Below are positions 49,136 to 62,600 of a stretch of 64,000 nt of DNA, piece after piece. The translations under genes and the position numbers were made by a program. Within the stretch, counting starts at the first letter, position 1; each line of letters begins with the position of its first letter. The notes under the pieces were generated by a model. The model was not told the DNA's origin. It ran no database searches and was given only the letters and a program-made list of their open reading frames with translations. The stretch covers positions 1 to 64,000 of the forward strand of contig JASAND010016559.1 of the NCBI GenBank assembly GCA_030248195.1, given 5' to 3'. Source of the DNA: Trissonchulus latispiculum. Lineage: Eukaryota > Nematoda > Enoplea > Enoplida > Ironidae.

Positions 49136-51612
49136 ACGTAATCTACTTACTAGCATCGTTACACCACACGTACATGGCGGATGCGGAGACCGTAGCACAG
49201 AGAGATAACAGACCAACCAGAGGAGATGGTCGGGACAGCCTCGCCAGGCAATAAACACAATGAATAGAGCTGCTCTATGGGGCAGATGGCTCGTACCACT
49301 CACTTCGACTCAGACAGGGTACTATACCTACCTAGACAGGAGCTCAGTAAATAACAACCTAGTAAAAAGTAACAATCCTTTAATAACAAACGGAATAACA
49401 AGTAATATTAGTTTAATATATAAAATGGGTTGAGCACTCAGACACACAAACAAGCACACAAAGTTATGGACTTACAATACACGGGCAGGCTGGCCAACGT
49501 ACCAGACAAAGCTCTGGGGAGCGCTTTGGGGAGGAACAAATGCGGAGAATAAAGGGGGAATTAGGGCGCAAAAATGGGAGCGACTGTTCACGGCTACGAA
49601 AATATACAAACTGACTAGACTAGCCTGTCAACAGGACCACGCGATGATTGCTGTGCGATTAAGAAACATTATCACGTGACAACTGAGGTAGCCACACAGC
49701 AGCAAGAGATAGGTTGACTATGCGTCAGTCTTATCCGTTACATATCTGTCCATGTACTAGATCGGCAATAATTTATGTTCCCAAGTCCTTCAATGTACCA
49801 AAGTTTTGTTGTTTTCATAGTGTTTGGACGCGGTCCCTGTAGTACATACTACTCCCACCTTCGTCGCCATAAGTGTAGTGTTAGCACAGCGTGCCGAGCA
49901 ACCAACTTAGTCGACGATATTAGCTTTAATAAATAACTAATAACAAACTATAACAGTTGCGATCAGATCATTCTAAGGTAGAACTCTAACCGTGATAGAT
50001 GGAATCCCCAGTTACAACAGACCCGGCCCGCGAGTACCCGGAGCCTGTCTGTCACGTATGTTAGAACTGTAGCAGTATTAAAATTTGCAATATTCCGATT
50101 ACTGACGTTGGGTTAGAATTCAACATTTTTCGAGTGGGCTAAGTGGCTCAATCGGCAGACGTCGGTCCTGATTAACTGAAGGTTGTGGGCTCGATTCCCA
50201 CTTCATGCCCGAACTTTTCGGATCTGAGGTCCAACAGTGATACATGATTTCGATCATTCTTTTATTAGTTTACTTTAAGTGTCATGTCTTCATGCAAAAC
50301 TTAAATCAACCAATAAACTTTTGTGCAAATATGTAGTACGCATAGCACAAAATTTCAGTTATCACAAAGATTTTATAAATTTATTTTTCTGTTTAGTTTC
50401 CTTTTTGCTTTTTAGATTTTGTGTTATGTGAGCTTCTACCTGTTTTAACTTTAGCATCCAAAGATCTTTGATTATTTTACTACATTACAATGCAAATAAC
50501 TGAATTGGTCTCGTCAAGAGCTTTGAACACTATGCAACACGAAGAGTTTTGCTTAAGATTTGAGAATTTTTAATGTTTAATTTGCTGCAAGTAGCGCGCA
50601 GCGATAATTAGCATAATTTCTGCATCAACATAAATCAAATTGATTGTCTTTGCAAGAAAGTCTACGATATTTGCAAGCAATAGATTGGTCACGTCTATAA
50701 AGAGTTAGCTCTTGCAACAGTAACATTTCAAACGAAAAAACGTCAGGTCTGAAAATCGGATTAAAAATATCTGGGGTACCCAAAAGTGCTCGGGTAACCG
50801 GGTACCCGCGATCCGAAAAAATTGGTCGTTGCGGCCATTGGCCTTAAGGTCCGCGAAGAACTAACTTTGAATTGCCTATGGTTTCACGAAAAGTAGCAAA
50901 ACTTTGTTCCATATGTTGAATAAAAATAAGAAAAAATGAAATTTTTAACGGGAGGGCCAGCGAGAGGGTTTTGACAAGTTTGTTTTCCTCGCCGCCTCCC
51001 GTCACAGGCGGGGCCAGGATTTTGATCGATGGATTAAACTGGCCAGTTAATCAATTAATCAGTCAATTAGTCCGTTTAATCCGCGGATAAATTACTAAAA
51101 TGATTAGACTAGGCTGTTTCCTATGTCAGAAATTCTTTAAAAGATATCTTCCCAGGCCTTGAATCGGACTTTTGGATTCATAGAGCCCGCGCAAGCCCAG
51201 TTTCAAAGGCGGTAGGCCCGACCCGGCGGAAGGCTTAAGCTCGGTCAAATTTACTACAATTAGTTTTAAACTAAGTTGACCACTAGGCGGTAAGGAATAT
51301 ATATATACGCCCATTAAGGAACATCTCTTAAGCACAGCTTTTTATCTATTGGGGATTTCAGTTTCCAGTTTCTTCACCGGGCCCGCTATTGCACCATCCA
51401 GGCTACCAGGCTCGGTCCGACCCGACCCGAAGCCGGTCCAGTGAGTTCAGGAGTTAAACAAAGTTAAATTTCTATACTGCATAACTCTCTTCTTAGAAGT
51501 TGTCTGGACGAGAAATCATTCTGATTTCGCTTAAGGTTTGGCTATATATAGAAACAGTGAAACAAGTTTCATTTAATAATATCTGTTCAATTCATAACAT
51601 GATCTTTTTCAG
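49136..51612. other. intergenic, repeat debris and one tRNA-like sequence
   Basis: No gene recognised. 50146-50213 is tRNA-like on the plus strand (GGGC..GCCC ends, GTGGGCTCGATTCCCAC as a perfect T-arm, GGCTCAATCGG in the D-arm region), but the anticodon loop would be 8 bases, so a pseudo-tRNA or SINE head is likelier than a gene. GC-rich blocks lie at 49995-50050, 50770-50850 and 51370-51440. Confidence 0.5.
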
Positions 51613-51762
51613 TGGGATGTGGTGGCATTCATCTATGGATCGGGAAAGGTGCAGTTCATTGTTGGCAGCATTCTGTCGTTTTTGCTACTGATCCTTCTTG
51701 GAGCAAGCTTAATACACTTTCTTGTGGACTTCTGGAAGTATCCCGTTACTGTTATTGTACAG
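51613..51762 (+). CDS. probable exon of a DEG/ENaC-type channel (TM1 region)
   Basis: TTTTTCAG precedes and GTAGGC follows 150 bp that are open for 50 codons with phase 0 on both sides. The product starts WDVVAFIYGSGKVQF, then a strongly hydrophobic segment (about residues 16-38) and FLVDFWKYPVTVIVQ. A membrane helix followed by a short stretch and YPV/YPT before a beta-type strand fits the first transmembrane segment of degenerin/epithelial sodium channel subunits. The next expected motif (FPAVTICN-like) is not found in the following 1.8 kb. Either the next exon lies beyond the Polinton or this is an orphan exon. Confidence 0.45.
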
Positions 51763-53576
51763 GTAGGCCTATATACTGTTTTAATGATAATATACATACA
51801 GCTAGATACTGAATGATACCTACGTATTTAATGGTCTTGCTTCTTCCACTGTTCTTCTACCATTGTTTTCAGCATCGTTTTTAGCGTAGGGAGGGGGCTG
51901 TGTACTTGACAGTCAAAACTAGTTGAATTTAGTTCGTGAGACCGCTGCTGAAGGGAAATGGTATAACTTTTTACTACAGCTACGCTCTTATTTAACTTAA
52001 AAGAAAGAATATTTGGAAATGAATATTCTTTCTTTCTTTCAGAATATTTCTTTCTTTCTTCTTGCAATAAGCCAAAGTTAAGGCAAAGGTTAAAATTTTG
52101 AATGACAGGTGACACATTTAAGAATTGACATTGTGTGCAACAAACGCACACAGCGTTAGCTGGGAAGGATTGAATTACATTTGACTTTTACCTTAACTTT
52201 CTTTCCTCCTTCTTTATTTTGAAAGATTCTTTCTTTCTTTCAAAAGAATCTTTCTTTAAAATCTTCTTTTCTTTAAAGTTAAATATGAGCGTAGCTGTAC
52301 GTATTACATTTTAAAATAGAAATGACAAAAGGATAAATTTCTTTCTTTTCATTCCCCCCGCCTAACGGAAATCGAAAAGGCAAATAAAACAGATGGTTTG
52401 GAGAAATGTGCAAATTAGAAAACAAATGCTCAGTTGAATATTTTCCATTGTTGTTCTGCCGATATTTAGTCCAGAGTCCAGTCCAACAAGTGCCAGACTA
52501 TTTGTCCCCATTTTGGTAGCATATATCTAGCCTTGTGTGACTAAAAGTTGAGGTTACTTAATAAAAAATGGCCAAGCAAATTACATCAATTGCCTCAATT
52601 ATGTCTTAAAACACCGTCACAATTGTGCACAATTGTGCATAATAAATCGTAAAGATACTGCGACGTGTTTGGTGCTGCAAATTTTGCTCTACGCCTTGAC
52701 TTCCCCACATTTACCAATACTTGAACTGTATTACTTCGATTACTTCCGATCAACCCTAGTAAAAGCTTGGATTGTACGAACTCATTAACCTACACGAACT
52801 GTGTGGTCGCCAATGCTGGGGCAAGTTTGAGGAACTATTCTATTCTGAGTTCACAGACAGGATGTGTGTTAGATATAATACCCACACAACGAACTGTTAG
52901 CTTGACTTGATACTAGAGTTTTCCGATAAGAGAATGACCGCTGCCAGGCCCGGAGCCCAATCAAAGCCCGGAGTCCGCTACCAGGCCCGGACCAAGGCCC
53001 GGGCCGGCTCCTTGGCCCGGCTTTAAATCATCGGGCCCAGTGATAGACCCGGACTATCAAGACCGGGTCCGCTACTAAGCCCGACTCAAAGCCCAAAACG
53101 CAGCAAGTCCCGGACACGCAAGTAGTATAGGGCGGGCTTTTCGCACCCCGCTCCCGGGAGTCGATGACCTTTTGACCTTTCCCGGCCTAGCCTGGGGTTA
53201 TGTATGTATCCTCGGTTGACCCTTGATGTTTCCTTGTTCTTTTCCGCCCTTTGACCTTTTGACCTTTCACAATTACGTCATCAATTCACACAACTTCTTC
53301 TTCTCCGTGTACTCCGTCCCTCTGTGTTCTTCCCTCGGGGCTTGGGACCCGGCGTCGGCCCATTACCGGACTCCTACCTACCTACTAACGTATCTAACCT
53401 ACCTAATCTATATACATACCTTCTATTTGCAGTAACCTACCTACCTAACCTAACCTAGTCCGGCGCATGCAATGTTTTTGTATTTTTGTATTTTTATTAT
53501 TTTTTCGTTTTATATATACAACAAATATGTACACTATATACAGTTAGCCCTTAAGAGGACTGTTGGGATAAAACAA
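51763..53576. other. intergenic with CTTT repeats and GC-rich block
   Basis: (CTTT)n/(AAAG)n stretches at 52025-52060 and 52195-52275 form weak inverted repeats. GC-rich GGCCCGG block at 52940-53110. ACCT-rich tract at 53375-53460. No gene recognised. Confidence 0.5.
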
Positions 53577-56500
53577 TTAAATATCCAAAGGAGCCGTACT
53601 TACCCCGTCTGCTAACACTTTTCGTTTGGGGTAGAGGTAGGGAAGGACGTCTTTAGTTTGGAAGTATTTCACCATATCCCCATCTACCGTTCTAAGACCC
53701 CTGTTTTCTCCAGATTTTGTATTTCCTGTTTCTAAAACTTCTTTAAAATCTTCAGGGTCATATTTATTAAGGGCCTTGCTTACTCCTTTATGGGAGACTT
53801 TATTCGTCTTTCCCCATGCCAGGCAAGTTTTACTACAAAGTGATATAATACCATCTCCTGTCCATTCTTCTTTGAATAATCCAGGGATACGTTTTTGACT
53901 AGGGTCTAGGACAAAGAAATCTTTGAGTGCCTTTTGCCACCTACTTTCATTTATTGCTGGGACACAATCACTTAAGTTTTTGGAGGAGCAGGTAAAATAA
54001 AGGGAGTCCGTGTCGATTTGACACAATTGGAAAGTTTCGGGCCACAAATTTGGTTTAAGGCAGTCGTAGTAGAATTGGAGCATCCTAAGCTTGGCGTATT
54101 GGTAGACGAAGAACCCCACTAATTCCGGAAGTCGGTAAACAATTTTGGACTTTGCTGACTGAACCTCATAAACCCCATTCCCCAAATCATCTAGTCTCCT
54201 GAATCTCCACCCATTAACTTCCCTGCTGGCTCCTGACCTTTGACAATATCTTACATCTTGGTGCTTTTCTAAGTTTGTAATAGTTCGGCCATAATACTAA
54301 TTTCCCAAAAGTTTGAACATTTCCCCCTTGAGTGCTAAATCGGGATCGGAATCAGCTGCAGATCGATGGTAAGTTACCTCATCCCCCAATTCTTTGAAAC
54401 AAGCCTTAGGTGTGAACTCTATTGCCTGGTAAATCTTAGTTATTATCAGTCCATGTTTTAAATACTATTGAATCAGGGGAGTAGCTAGGAAAATTTTCTT
54501 TCCAAAGTAACTTCCAATTAGACCTCTTCTAGGCTGGTTCATAAGATCATTAAAATCGCAAAATGTTTTCATGTGATCCCTATATCTTCCTTAGTAATTT
54601 CTACGTTTTTGAAAATAGGGGTCATCTCAGCAAAATGTTCTTTTTTTATCCTCAGGTACCTCAATATTTACCTCAACTAACCCGAAAAATCTATTGGCTT
54701 GAATTTGGGTAACTAATTGTGCAAAAGTAAGAACCGACCTTTTCTTTGGGAGATTGAAGTGTTCTTCCATAAACTCTTGCATATCTGTGGTATCTTTTAG
54801 GTCTTTATCAAATTCGCATTCCCACTTTTCAATCAAATCAAAACCCCCAACCTTGATCGCCTGAGAAACCCTCTCTGTTCTTTCCCTTCTTTTAGTTCTA
54901 TCCTCGGGGTCCTGATTCCTATCCAATTGGCAGCCGTGCCCGTGGAAAAGCACCCTTGAAATTGTAGGACTAAATTCCTTTCAGATACCCACCCGTCAAC
55001 TTTGGATTTCCCTATTCTTTTTTGCCCCCCATTGTAAGCATGCTCAACTCGTACTCCCATTGCCTTAGCCATATACTCTAGCCACATTGCCTCTTTTCCC
55101 GTTGTAGCCATCTCTTGAATTTCCCATCTTCAGTGGGTTTCCATTCGGCGTACAAACCAGTGGGCATTTCCTGCATAGTGCACCAGAGATAGAGGGCATT
55201 TGCATCGAACCCAAAAATTTGTGCAACTTTGAACCCATTTGTAATTTCAGTAACCCCGGCTTCATGGTATCTGTGGAATACCAAACTAGGACCGCCAACT
55301 ATGTTGTCCTTAATTAATTTGTGCCAATTTTGGGTGAATCTACTGAAAAGGGGGAGGATCGTGTGCTTAGGCATTTTATTCATCATGTGTTTATATGCTA
55401 GACCAGGGAGGGAGATAGCCCCACTTTTGAACGTGTCAATTCCCATAGTTTTCCAAAATTCTACCATCTTTTCGGTAGCTTGAAGGAAGTGCCCTACATC
55501 CAAATTATTGTACCAAATTAGCTGATCCCTTATGTTCTTAAATTTGTATTTTCTCCAGGCTGCTACAACGGCTGTGAAGTCCTCATCTGAAATTTCTTGT
55601 TGTTTTAAAGTCGAGTAGTACAGGCCTCGGTGGGGAAATCCTTTGTCAAGGAACTCGAGGGAAGTGAAGGCTTCGTATGGGAAGGCGCCCTTTTGGTCCT
55701 CAATTTTAAAACCCTTTAGCCACTTTTTGTACGAAGTACCAGCAGCAAGGTAGTTTGTACTATCAAGGAAGTACAATTTGGGAGTAGAGAGGGCTATGTA
55801 GTTGTTATTCTTTTTAACTGTGTAGTTGATGTCTTGGCCATTTAGGAGTAAATTTGTAATTAAACAACATTTTATAAAGTACATATCGAATTTTCCAGAA
55901 TTGAATCCCAACGTGGGTACCGCTTTAAGCCATGCTTCGAAATCGGCTAGAAGTTTTTCGTGTTCTGCTAAACCGGAAAGGGTATGCTTGTAGATTTCCC
56001 TAAGAACTTCATATGCTTTGTCGGCAATTTTTCCATGTAGTCCTTCATTCGGACCACTAACTCATAGGGATCCCCAGTAGTTATTAGACCGTTTGGATTC
56101 TCGTACCCAGGAACGTTTGAAGCAATGGAAACCGATGCTGGGATTAGGTCCTGTTCGTAGATCAATTTAGGACCGCTTTTTTAGTTGTATGTTTGAACAT
56201 ACATTCGAAATCATAAGCTATTCTAAACGGATAGTGTGGCGTTCGAAAATACTATAAAAATATAAATGCCATTTTCTGCGATTAGATCATGTGCTTGGTT
56301 GTATTTGGATGTGCTTGACTGACAACGTGATATTAAAGGATGTTCGCAACTCGCTCAGTTTTATAAAGCACAACTCCAAGTTGTGACATTTTTGGTGCCG
56401 TGACCAGGATCACAGCATACACTGCTTGCCCTGGATGTTTGAGGCTTACACAGCCAACGGATTAAAGGAGCGAAGCTTTCACAGCTTTGCTGGAGAATGA

Positions 56501-58474
56501 TTTAATTAATTTATGTGCACCGGGATTCGGAATCAAGCATTTGGATTGATTGCCCTTGATTTCCGATGAAAAAAGAGTTGCCAGTGCACGATCAATTTTT
56601 CACAGTTCGAATTTTAATGCAAGCAAAAGAACAACTACGCTCGCTCTAAAGTACTAGCTTTTACTGTCTGCTGGCCCTAGCTTACGGAGATGAAACTGAT
56701 CGTATTCGTTCAACTTTCGGATCCAGCGTTGTCTTAAATTTCAGCGAGGGGAAGAAATGTGGCGTTCGAAAATACTATAAAAATATAAATGCCATTTTCT
56801 GCGATTAGATCGTGTGCTTGGTTGTATTTCGATGTGCTTGACTGACAACGTGATATTAAAGGATCTTCGCAACTCGCTCAGTTTTATAAAGCACAACTCC
56901 AAGTTGTGACAATAGTACCATTCAGGCACCGGAATTCCTAGTTCACTTATCTTTTGGAGGATAGTTTTTGTAGGTCCAACTCCTCCCCCAGGGAAGATAT
57001 GCTTTATACCAACTTCACAACTTGTGGAATGTCTGATAAAATGGGAGTGTTTATGGAATAGTTTTTCGCAAGTGGAACATTTCCAAGTAAAAGTGAACTT
57101 ATTTAAATTTTTGATAAAGGAGAAGTGGTTTTCGTAAATATTAATGGCCATTTTCCTGGATCGTTTTGCTAAGGGTCTGCGAATAAGTTTAGCTGCAATA
57201 TCTGTAATTTCCTGATCTCTTTCATGATTTTCAATTATAAGTTCATTGAGATCTTCCGGTTCTTCCCCAGCTTCCTCAACTGTAGGCCCTAACTCGTAAA
57301 CCGTAATTGCGACATCAAATTTTTCCTCAATCTCATCTAAATCCTCCAAAGCAACTCCATTAAACTTTTCCCCAGGTTGAACCCATTGATCAATTAGCTC
57401 ATTAGTTTTTTCTTCCAGGCTGGTAATTTTTGATCCCGATGCCAGCGCTAAGCACCCGAAGAGGCACTTCTCGTCTTGGTAGGGTCTTCCTGATTTTCGA
57501 TTAGTAACCAATGCATTGATACCCCGGTTGTTTTTCACGTAATCAGGTAGATACCTAGCCTCACCCACAGGATACGAAATTAGTTTATTAGTGTAAAAGC
57601 AAACATTAGTAACCCTGAGGACTGTCCACTTTGTATTTGGGCGTTGTTGCCTAACCCACTCAAGAATGTCGCCTCTATCTAAGTCATAGAAAATTTTTCC
57701 AAGATCTCCTTCATTCGAAATGTGGATAGGCTCATCAAAATACCGGCTATTTCCCGATGGGTAGTAGTATCTTAGCTCCCCGTCTTCGATGTTCCTAAGC
57801 ACGAAGGATAAATTAAATTTAAATTGCCACCTTTGAAGTTTGAAAATTAGCTTAATCAAATCCTTCAATTTGGACGGGTCCTCCAGCCGAAAGTTATACC
57901 TATTTTGAATACCAGAGGAAACAAAGTAGCGACTCCGTATTCTACTCCAATTCTCTCTATAAATTTGGGCTAGGTCCTCCGGCAAATCCTTCACAATACT
58001 CCTAGTCAATTTGGGAGCGTCTTCGGTTGGAAGATTAGAAAAATGGGTTTGCCTAAGAGTTCTGGGGTCCTGAAGTTTGGGAGCCTCTCTATGAGTCCTA
58101 AGGTGACCCTGATATCCTTTATATGTCTTGTATTTGAAGCCGCATTTTCGGCATTCATAGGAAGGGGGAGCAACTGTTGGATGAAACTTATTAATGTGCC
58201 TGACCATGTTGTTTTTCCGGGTGAAGGTTTTCTCACAATGTGGACAAGGAAAAATGGGATTCGAGGGATGGGTGGCCTTGTGCTTCTTGAGCTCGACCAA
58301 ATTTGGAAAAGATTCATTACCAATGAGGCAGGAGTGGGATGTACTAGCAGATGCGGTGGTGATTAAGGGTAGGGATTGGGCATATGTCCAAACATCGTCA
58401 GTCCCGATTACCTCTTTACCATCCCACTCTGTTTTTACGAGGGAGATGGCTTGGTCTCTAAGGGCCTTCGTCAT
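53577..58474 (-). pseudogene. Polinton DNA polymerase B, broken
   Basis: N-terminus (from ATG 58474) has two C2H2 fingers (CPHCEKTFTRKNNMVRH, CRKCGFKYKTYKGYQGH) and the Polinton-type ECLF-like KCLFGCLAL region (about 57440). A third finger-like CSTCEKLF follows. Exonuclease motifs: YDFEC (about 56200), FNSGKFD (about 55900), YNNLDV (about 55500). Polymerase motifs: A DANALY (about 55210), B near 54290 with a TAG in place of its Ser, C DTDS (about 54020). Breaks: TRIM insertion at 56235-56911; frameshifts near 56180, 56030, 55100 and 54955; further frame changes at 54600-54560; stops at 54465-54467 and 54297-54299. All catalytic acidic residues remain, so it died recently in evolutionary terms. 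Confidence 0.9.
56235..56911. mobile_element. TRIM: 677-bp miniature LTR retrotransposon in polB
   Basis: Two 154-bp direct repeats (56235-56388, 56758-56911), each starting TGTGGCG and ending GTGACA, differ at three positions that I see. Target duplication ATAG (56231-56234, 56912-56915). Primer site TGGTGCCGTGACCAGGAT starts 4 bases after the 5' repeat. Purine tract GCGAGGGGAAGAAA precedes the 3' repeat. The 369-bp interior is non-coding. Depends on enzymes of a full-length element. Confidence 0.95.
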
Positions 58475-59699
58475 TTGGGGGTCATCTTTTCCAAACTCCA
58501 GTGGAAATAGCAGTGTTCAGCTTAGAAATCGAAGACATGGTTGAAATAAATTAATATCTGAGCCGTTTATATGTACTTTGAAATTTAAATGATATGATCG
58601 CTTATATGAATTTTAGCGCTTTTATGTATATACTTCAATCCGTTTACGTTTATTGCTTTTATTAACTTTCTACTTTTATTGACTTTTAATCAGAATGAGA
58701 ACACTTATCGCTTTTATTAACTTTGCCTATGTGCTTTGTCGTTTATATGAACTATTAGATCAAAATTGTTGCAATTGTTTATATGTATTCGCAAAATCGC
58801 AGAGAGAGTGCAGAGAGAACCGACCGCTCGCGACGACTGACTGAGTCCAACTGACGGGGTTCCCGATTTTTGCGCCCTTATATAGGTTTTTGTTAATTCC
58901 CAGGGGACAAAGATCAAAGGCGCCGACAGCGGGGGTAATCAATCAAAAGTGACAGGTCATCAATCAAATTTGACAGGTGCGGCAAAGATCAAAGGTGCCG
59001 ACAGGGTGGGTCATCAATCAAAAGTGACAGGTGTCCCAAGGGACGACAGATGGTAAGCGGGGTTTTGTAAAAATAAAATTTTGGAAAAGTCCCAAGGGAG
59101 AACATATGGCAAGCGGGATTTTGTAAAAATAAGATTTTGGAAAAGTCCCAAGGGATGACAGATGGTAAGCGGGGTTTAAAATTTTGGAAAAGTCCCAAGG
59201 GAGAACATATGGCAAGCGTAGAAAAAATTTGGCAAAAGGGTCCCTAGGGGATAATTGCCTGGCTTCGTTTTTGGGTCCCAAGGGATGACGCTTACCCAAG
59301 GGTAAGCGTACAAAAAAGTTTGTGAAACGCTCCCAAGGGGATAACAATTTGGCGCTGGTTTTGGGTCCCTCGGGACGGCAGATGGTAAGCGTACAAATAA
59401 TTTTTGTCAAATGGTCCCTGGGGACAGCAGATGACAAGCCTAGAAAAATGTTTTGGAAAAATGAGGGAATAAAAATTTGGCGTCGCTTATGGGTGCCAGG
59501 GGAGGGTAAGTAACTAGAATATATGATGACGTCATAAAAACTGGCAATTTAAACAGTAGAATGTCTGAGACTTATAAAATGAGCCCAATAAGGATATCCT
59601 GAAATGCATTTTCGCTGTCATACTCACTCTAGCCCTTATAATCAGTGTTTCATTAAATATTTGGCTTTGGACCGGAAGTTGTGAGAAGCCACTTCGCTA
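58475..59699. promoter_or_regulatory. divergent promoter region of the Polinton with repeats
   Basis: On the minus strand, upstream of polB, AATAAAAG(C/T) occurs several times between 58650 and 58735, like the AATAAAAAC motif before plus-strand genes. GATCAAAGG(C/T)GCCGACAG occurs twice (58912, 58987). 59030-59500 holds about eight imperfect units of 60-70 bp around GTCCC(A/T)AGGG and (T/G)GGCAAGCG or TGGTAAGCG. It may hold the control region or be a simple minisatellite. Short ORFs over the repeats are artefacts. Confidence 0.45.
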
Positions 59700-62600
59700 A
59701 GGGCCTTTTCAAGAAAGGGTAGAGTAGAGTTAAAATTAACTCGATCCTTTTCATGAAAGGGTTAAACGAGTTAATTTTAACCCTGCGAGTTATAGAGAGT
59801 TAAAAATTTTAACTCTGCATTGTTTCTTGAAAAGAGTTAAAACTAACTCGCTCTAACTCTACTCTTTTCAAGAATCACTGCGAGGGTTAAATATTTGCAG
59901 AGTTAAATTTAACTCTACCCTTTTCATGAAAGGGTTAAATTTAACTCTGTTTAACTCTCTCAAAGCTTTTTCCATTGAAATTTAACCCCCGTGAAAACAC
60001 GCGGGTTAAGCAGAGTTAAAATACTGATGGTTGTTCAATTAATCAGTCCCAATGAAAATTCGTAAGTTAAGTCATTTCTCTTGTTTCAGATGTTTTATTA
60101 TTCAATTAAACAATATTTTGTTAACTATATTTTCGATATCAACATTGGCTACAATTTTTATCATTCCAATTAATTTCACTACTGCAGTTTAAATAAAAAA
60201 ATTTGTTGCAGTTCATGTGGTTGTATAAGTAATACACCGTAAATTTAAATAACTTCGTTGTATGAAAACAGCGTTTCGAAGCAATTTTGCCAGCTAATAA
60301 GCTCTAGAAATCGAATGACGTCATTCAACCAATCAGAAACTGACTGAGTAATTCTTATTGGCTGCACATACTTGCTTCATTTTGATTGGTTGTTTTGAAA
60401 CATGCTGAAATATTCTAAAGTCTGACCAAAAAATGTAGGGAGCGAAATTGTTTTGTTTATGCTGAATTACCGGTACATTTTTGCTGCAGCAATGTATATA
60501 TTTTCTGAACCGTCATGGCATGAACTTTCTTTTGGTTGAAAACATTTTTTTAAAAATTAAAATTCATCAAAAGAAGCCGGTTTTTTAAGTTTTGAAAGAT
60601 CAGTAGAAGTCAGGAACTAGCCGATCGGTGAAAAGTTAGCCCATCTCCCAAACATTTTGAATCCCGAATATCAGCTCATTTCGTCAAGAATTGCGATAGT
60701 TATTCAATTTTTTCGATTTTCAAAAACCTTTGATCTTTGCCGCTTTTCCAACTTTGACTGGCTATTACTCGCGACTCACTCAATGCAAAAATTTTTTAAT
60801 TGGGTTTTCAGGACCGCTTACGTGTTAGCTTTCATGTGATATATGTAGTTTTTCAAAATTTGAAAATCGATTTTTTCGAAAAATACCACTTTTTGACCCA
60901 AAATTTCGACAATGCGAATGCAGCAAAAGTTGGTAAAAATTGCATTATCATAAAGTTTAATCTGAGCTGAATCCAACGATATAAAGTTTTTGTGGCTACG
61001 GCTTAAATTACCCCAGCAACGAATTTTTAAACAATTTCCTATTTCAGCTGATTTCCGACAAGTTGTGCTATATTGTGCATTGATTTGCTGCAAATAGTGT
61101 AAACTAGCCAAAAACCGGCTAAAAAGCGAAATTGTTTTAAAATTCATTACGGGTACAATATAAGTCGTAGCCACGAAAACTTTATATCGCTGGATTCAGC
61201 TCAAATTAAACTTTATGATAATGTTATTTTTACCCACTTTTGCTGGATTCGCATTGTCGAAATTTTGGGTCAAAAAGTGGTATTTTTCGAAAAAATCGAT
61301 TTTCAAATTTTGAAAAACCACATATATCACATGAAAGCTAACACGTAAGCGGTCCTGAAAATCCAATTACCAAATTTTTGCATTGAGTGAGTCGCGAGTA
61401 ATAGCCAGTCAAAGTTGGAAAAGCGGCAAAGATCAAAGGTTTTTGAAAATCGGAAAAATTGAATAACTATCGCAATTCTTGACGAAATGAGCTGATATTC
61501 GGGATTCAAAATGTTTGGGACATGGGCTAATTTTCCAACGAACGGCTAGTTCCTGACTTCTACTGATCTTTCAAAACTTAAAAAATCTGCTTCTTTTGAT
61601 GAATTTTAATTTAAAAAAAAATTTTTTTCAACCAAAAGAAAGTTCATGCCATGACGGTTCAGAAAATATATACATTGCTGCAGCAAAAATGTACCGGTAA
61701 TTCAGTATAAACAAAACAATTTCGCTCCCTACATTTTTTGGTCAGACTTTAGTAAGTTGACGGGTCAGTCTAAAAAGCGGAAGCGGAAACGGAATCAGGG
61801 TCTAAAAAACGAAATTAAGCTGAAAGAAAATGTGATAAAACTTTTGCAGTAATGCTTTCGAACATATTTCTGATCGACCGATAATCAAATTTTAGTATTC
61901 TAAATGTTTAATTTTTCAAGTTTTCCAATAAAAGACCATAAGAGAACCGAAAATGTTTTTACTTCCAATTTTGCTGAGTACTTTTAGGTAGGGTTTTATG
62001 CCAAAATTATTTTGTTTGTTTGATACAAAAACTGCACTTCAACTTAACTTTATCGTGCAAATGGTTGCCCTAGAACGACCCGAATACACATTCACAATTT
62101 CTTGGAATCAACATTTGTTATTTTATTCCCGAAAGTTTTTTAATTTTCGATCGAGACAAAAATTATTATAGTTTTCTGCAAAATTACATGAAAATTACAA
62201 ATTTCAAAGTCGCAGAACATAACTCTGATGTCCGTTTATACTTATACTTATATTATACTTATACTCCCCTTATACTTTCGTGGCACCTTTTTCAGTTGGT
62301 GCGCAGCTCTTTTCCAACTGTTGCATAATCGCTTATCAAATGCTTGAGAAAATAAGTAAAAATTAAGGTTGTGAATACTTTTCAGCTGATTTCTCTGCAG
62401 TGAAGAACGGTTTCGTGATAATTAATGTGCTTCGAAAAGATTTACTTTAATCTGCAAAAACCTGAAAACATTTTTCATTTTTCCGCATTTTCACCACATT
62501 TTTCATAGCTCATTTTCAAATTCTAGAAAGGTAAAATTATTTTTCTCACTTATTAAAGAGAAAGTAGTAAGTTACATCTTGACATGTAAATCGTTTTCCA

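Noticed and set aside
50146..50213. tRNA gene
   Set aside because: Acceptor ends and T-arm fit, but the anticodon loop would need 8 bases; more likely a pseudo-tRNA or SINE head.
53375..53460. telomere-like ACCTAACCTA repeats
   Set aside because: Only three irregular units amid ACCT-type microsatellite; no array.
60657..61509. two identical 60-codon ORFs on opposite strands
   Set aside because: They are one sequence read from both arms of the palindrome, no motif, no start context.
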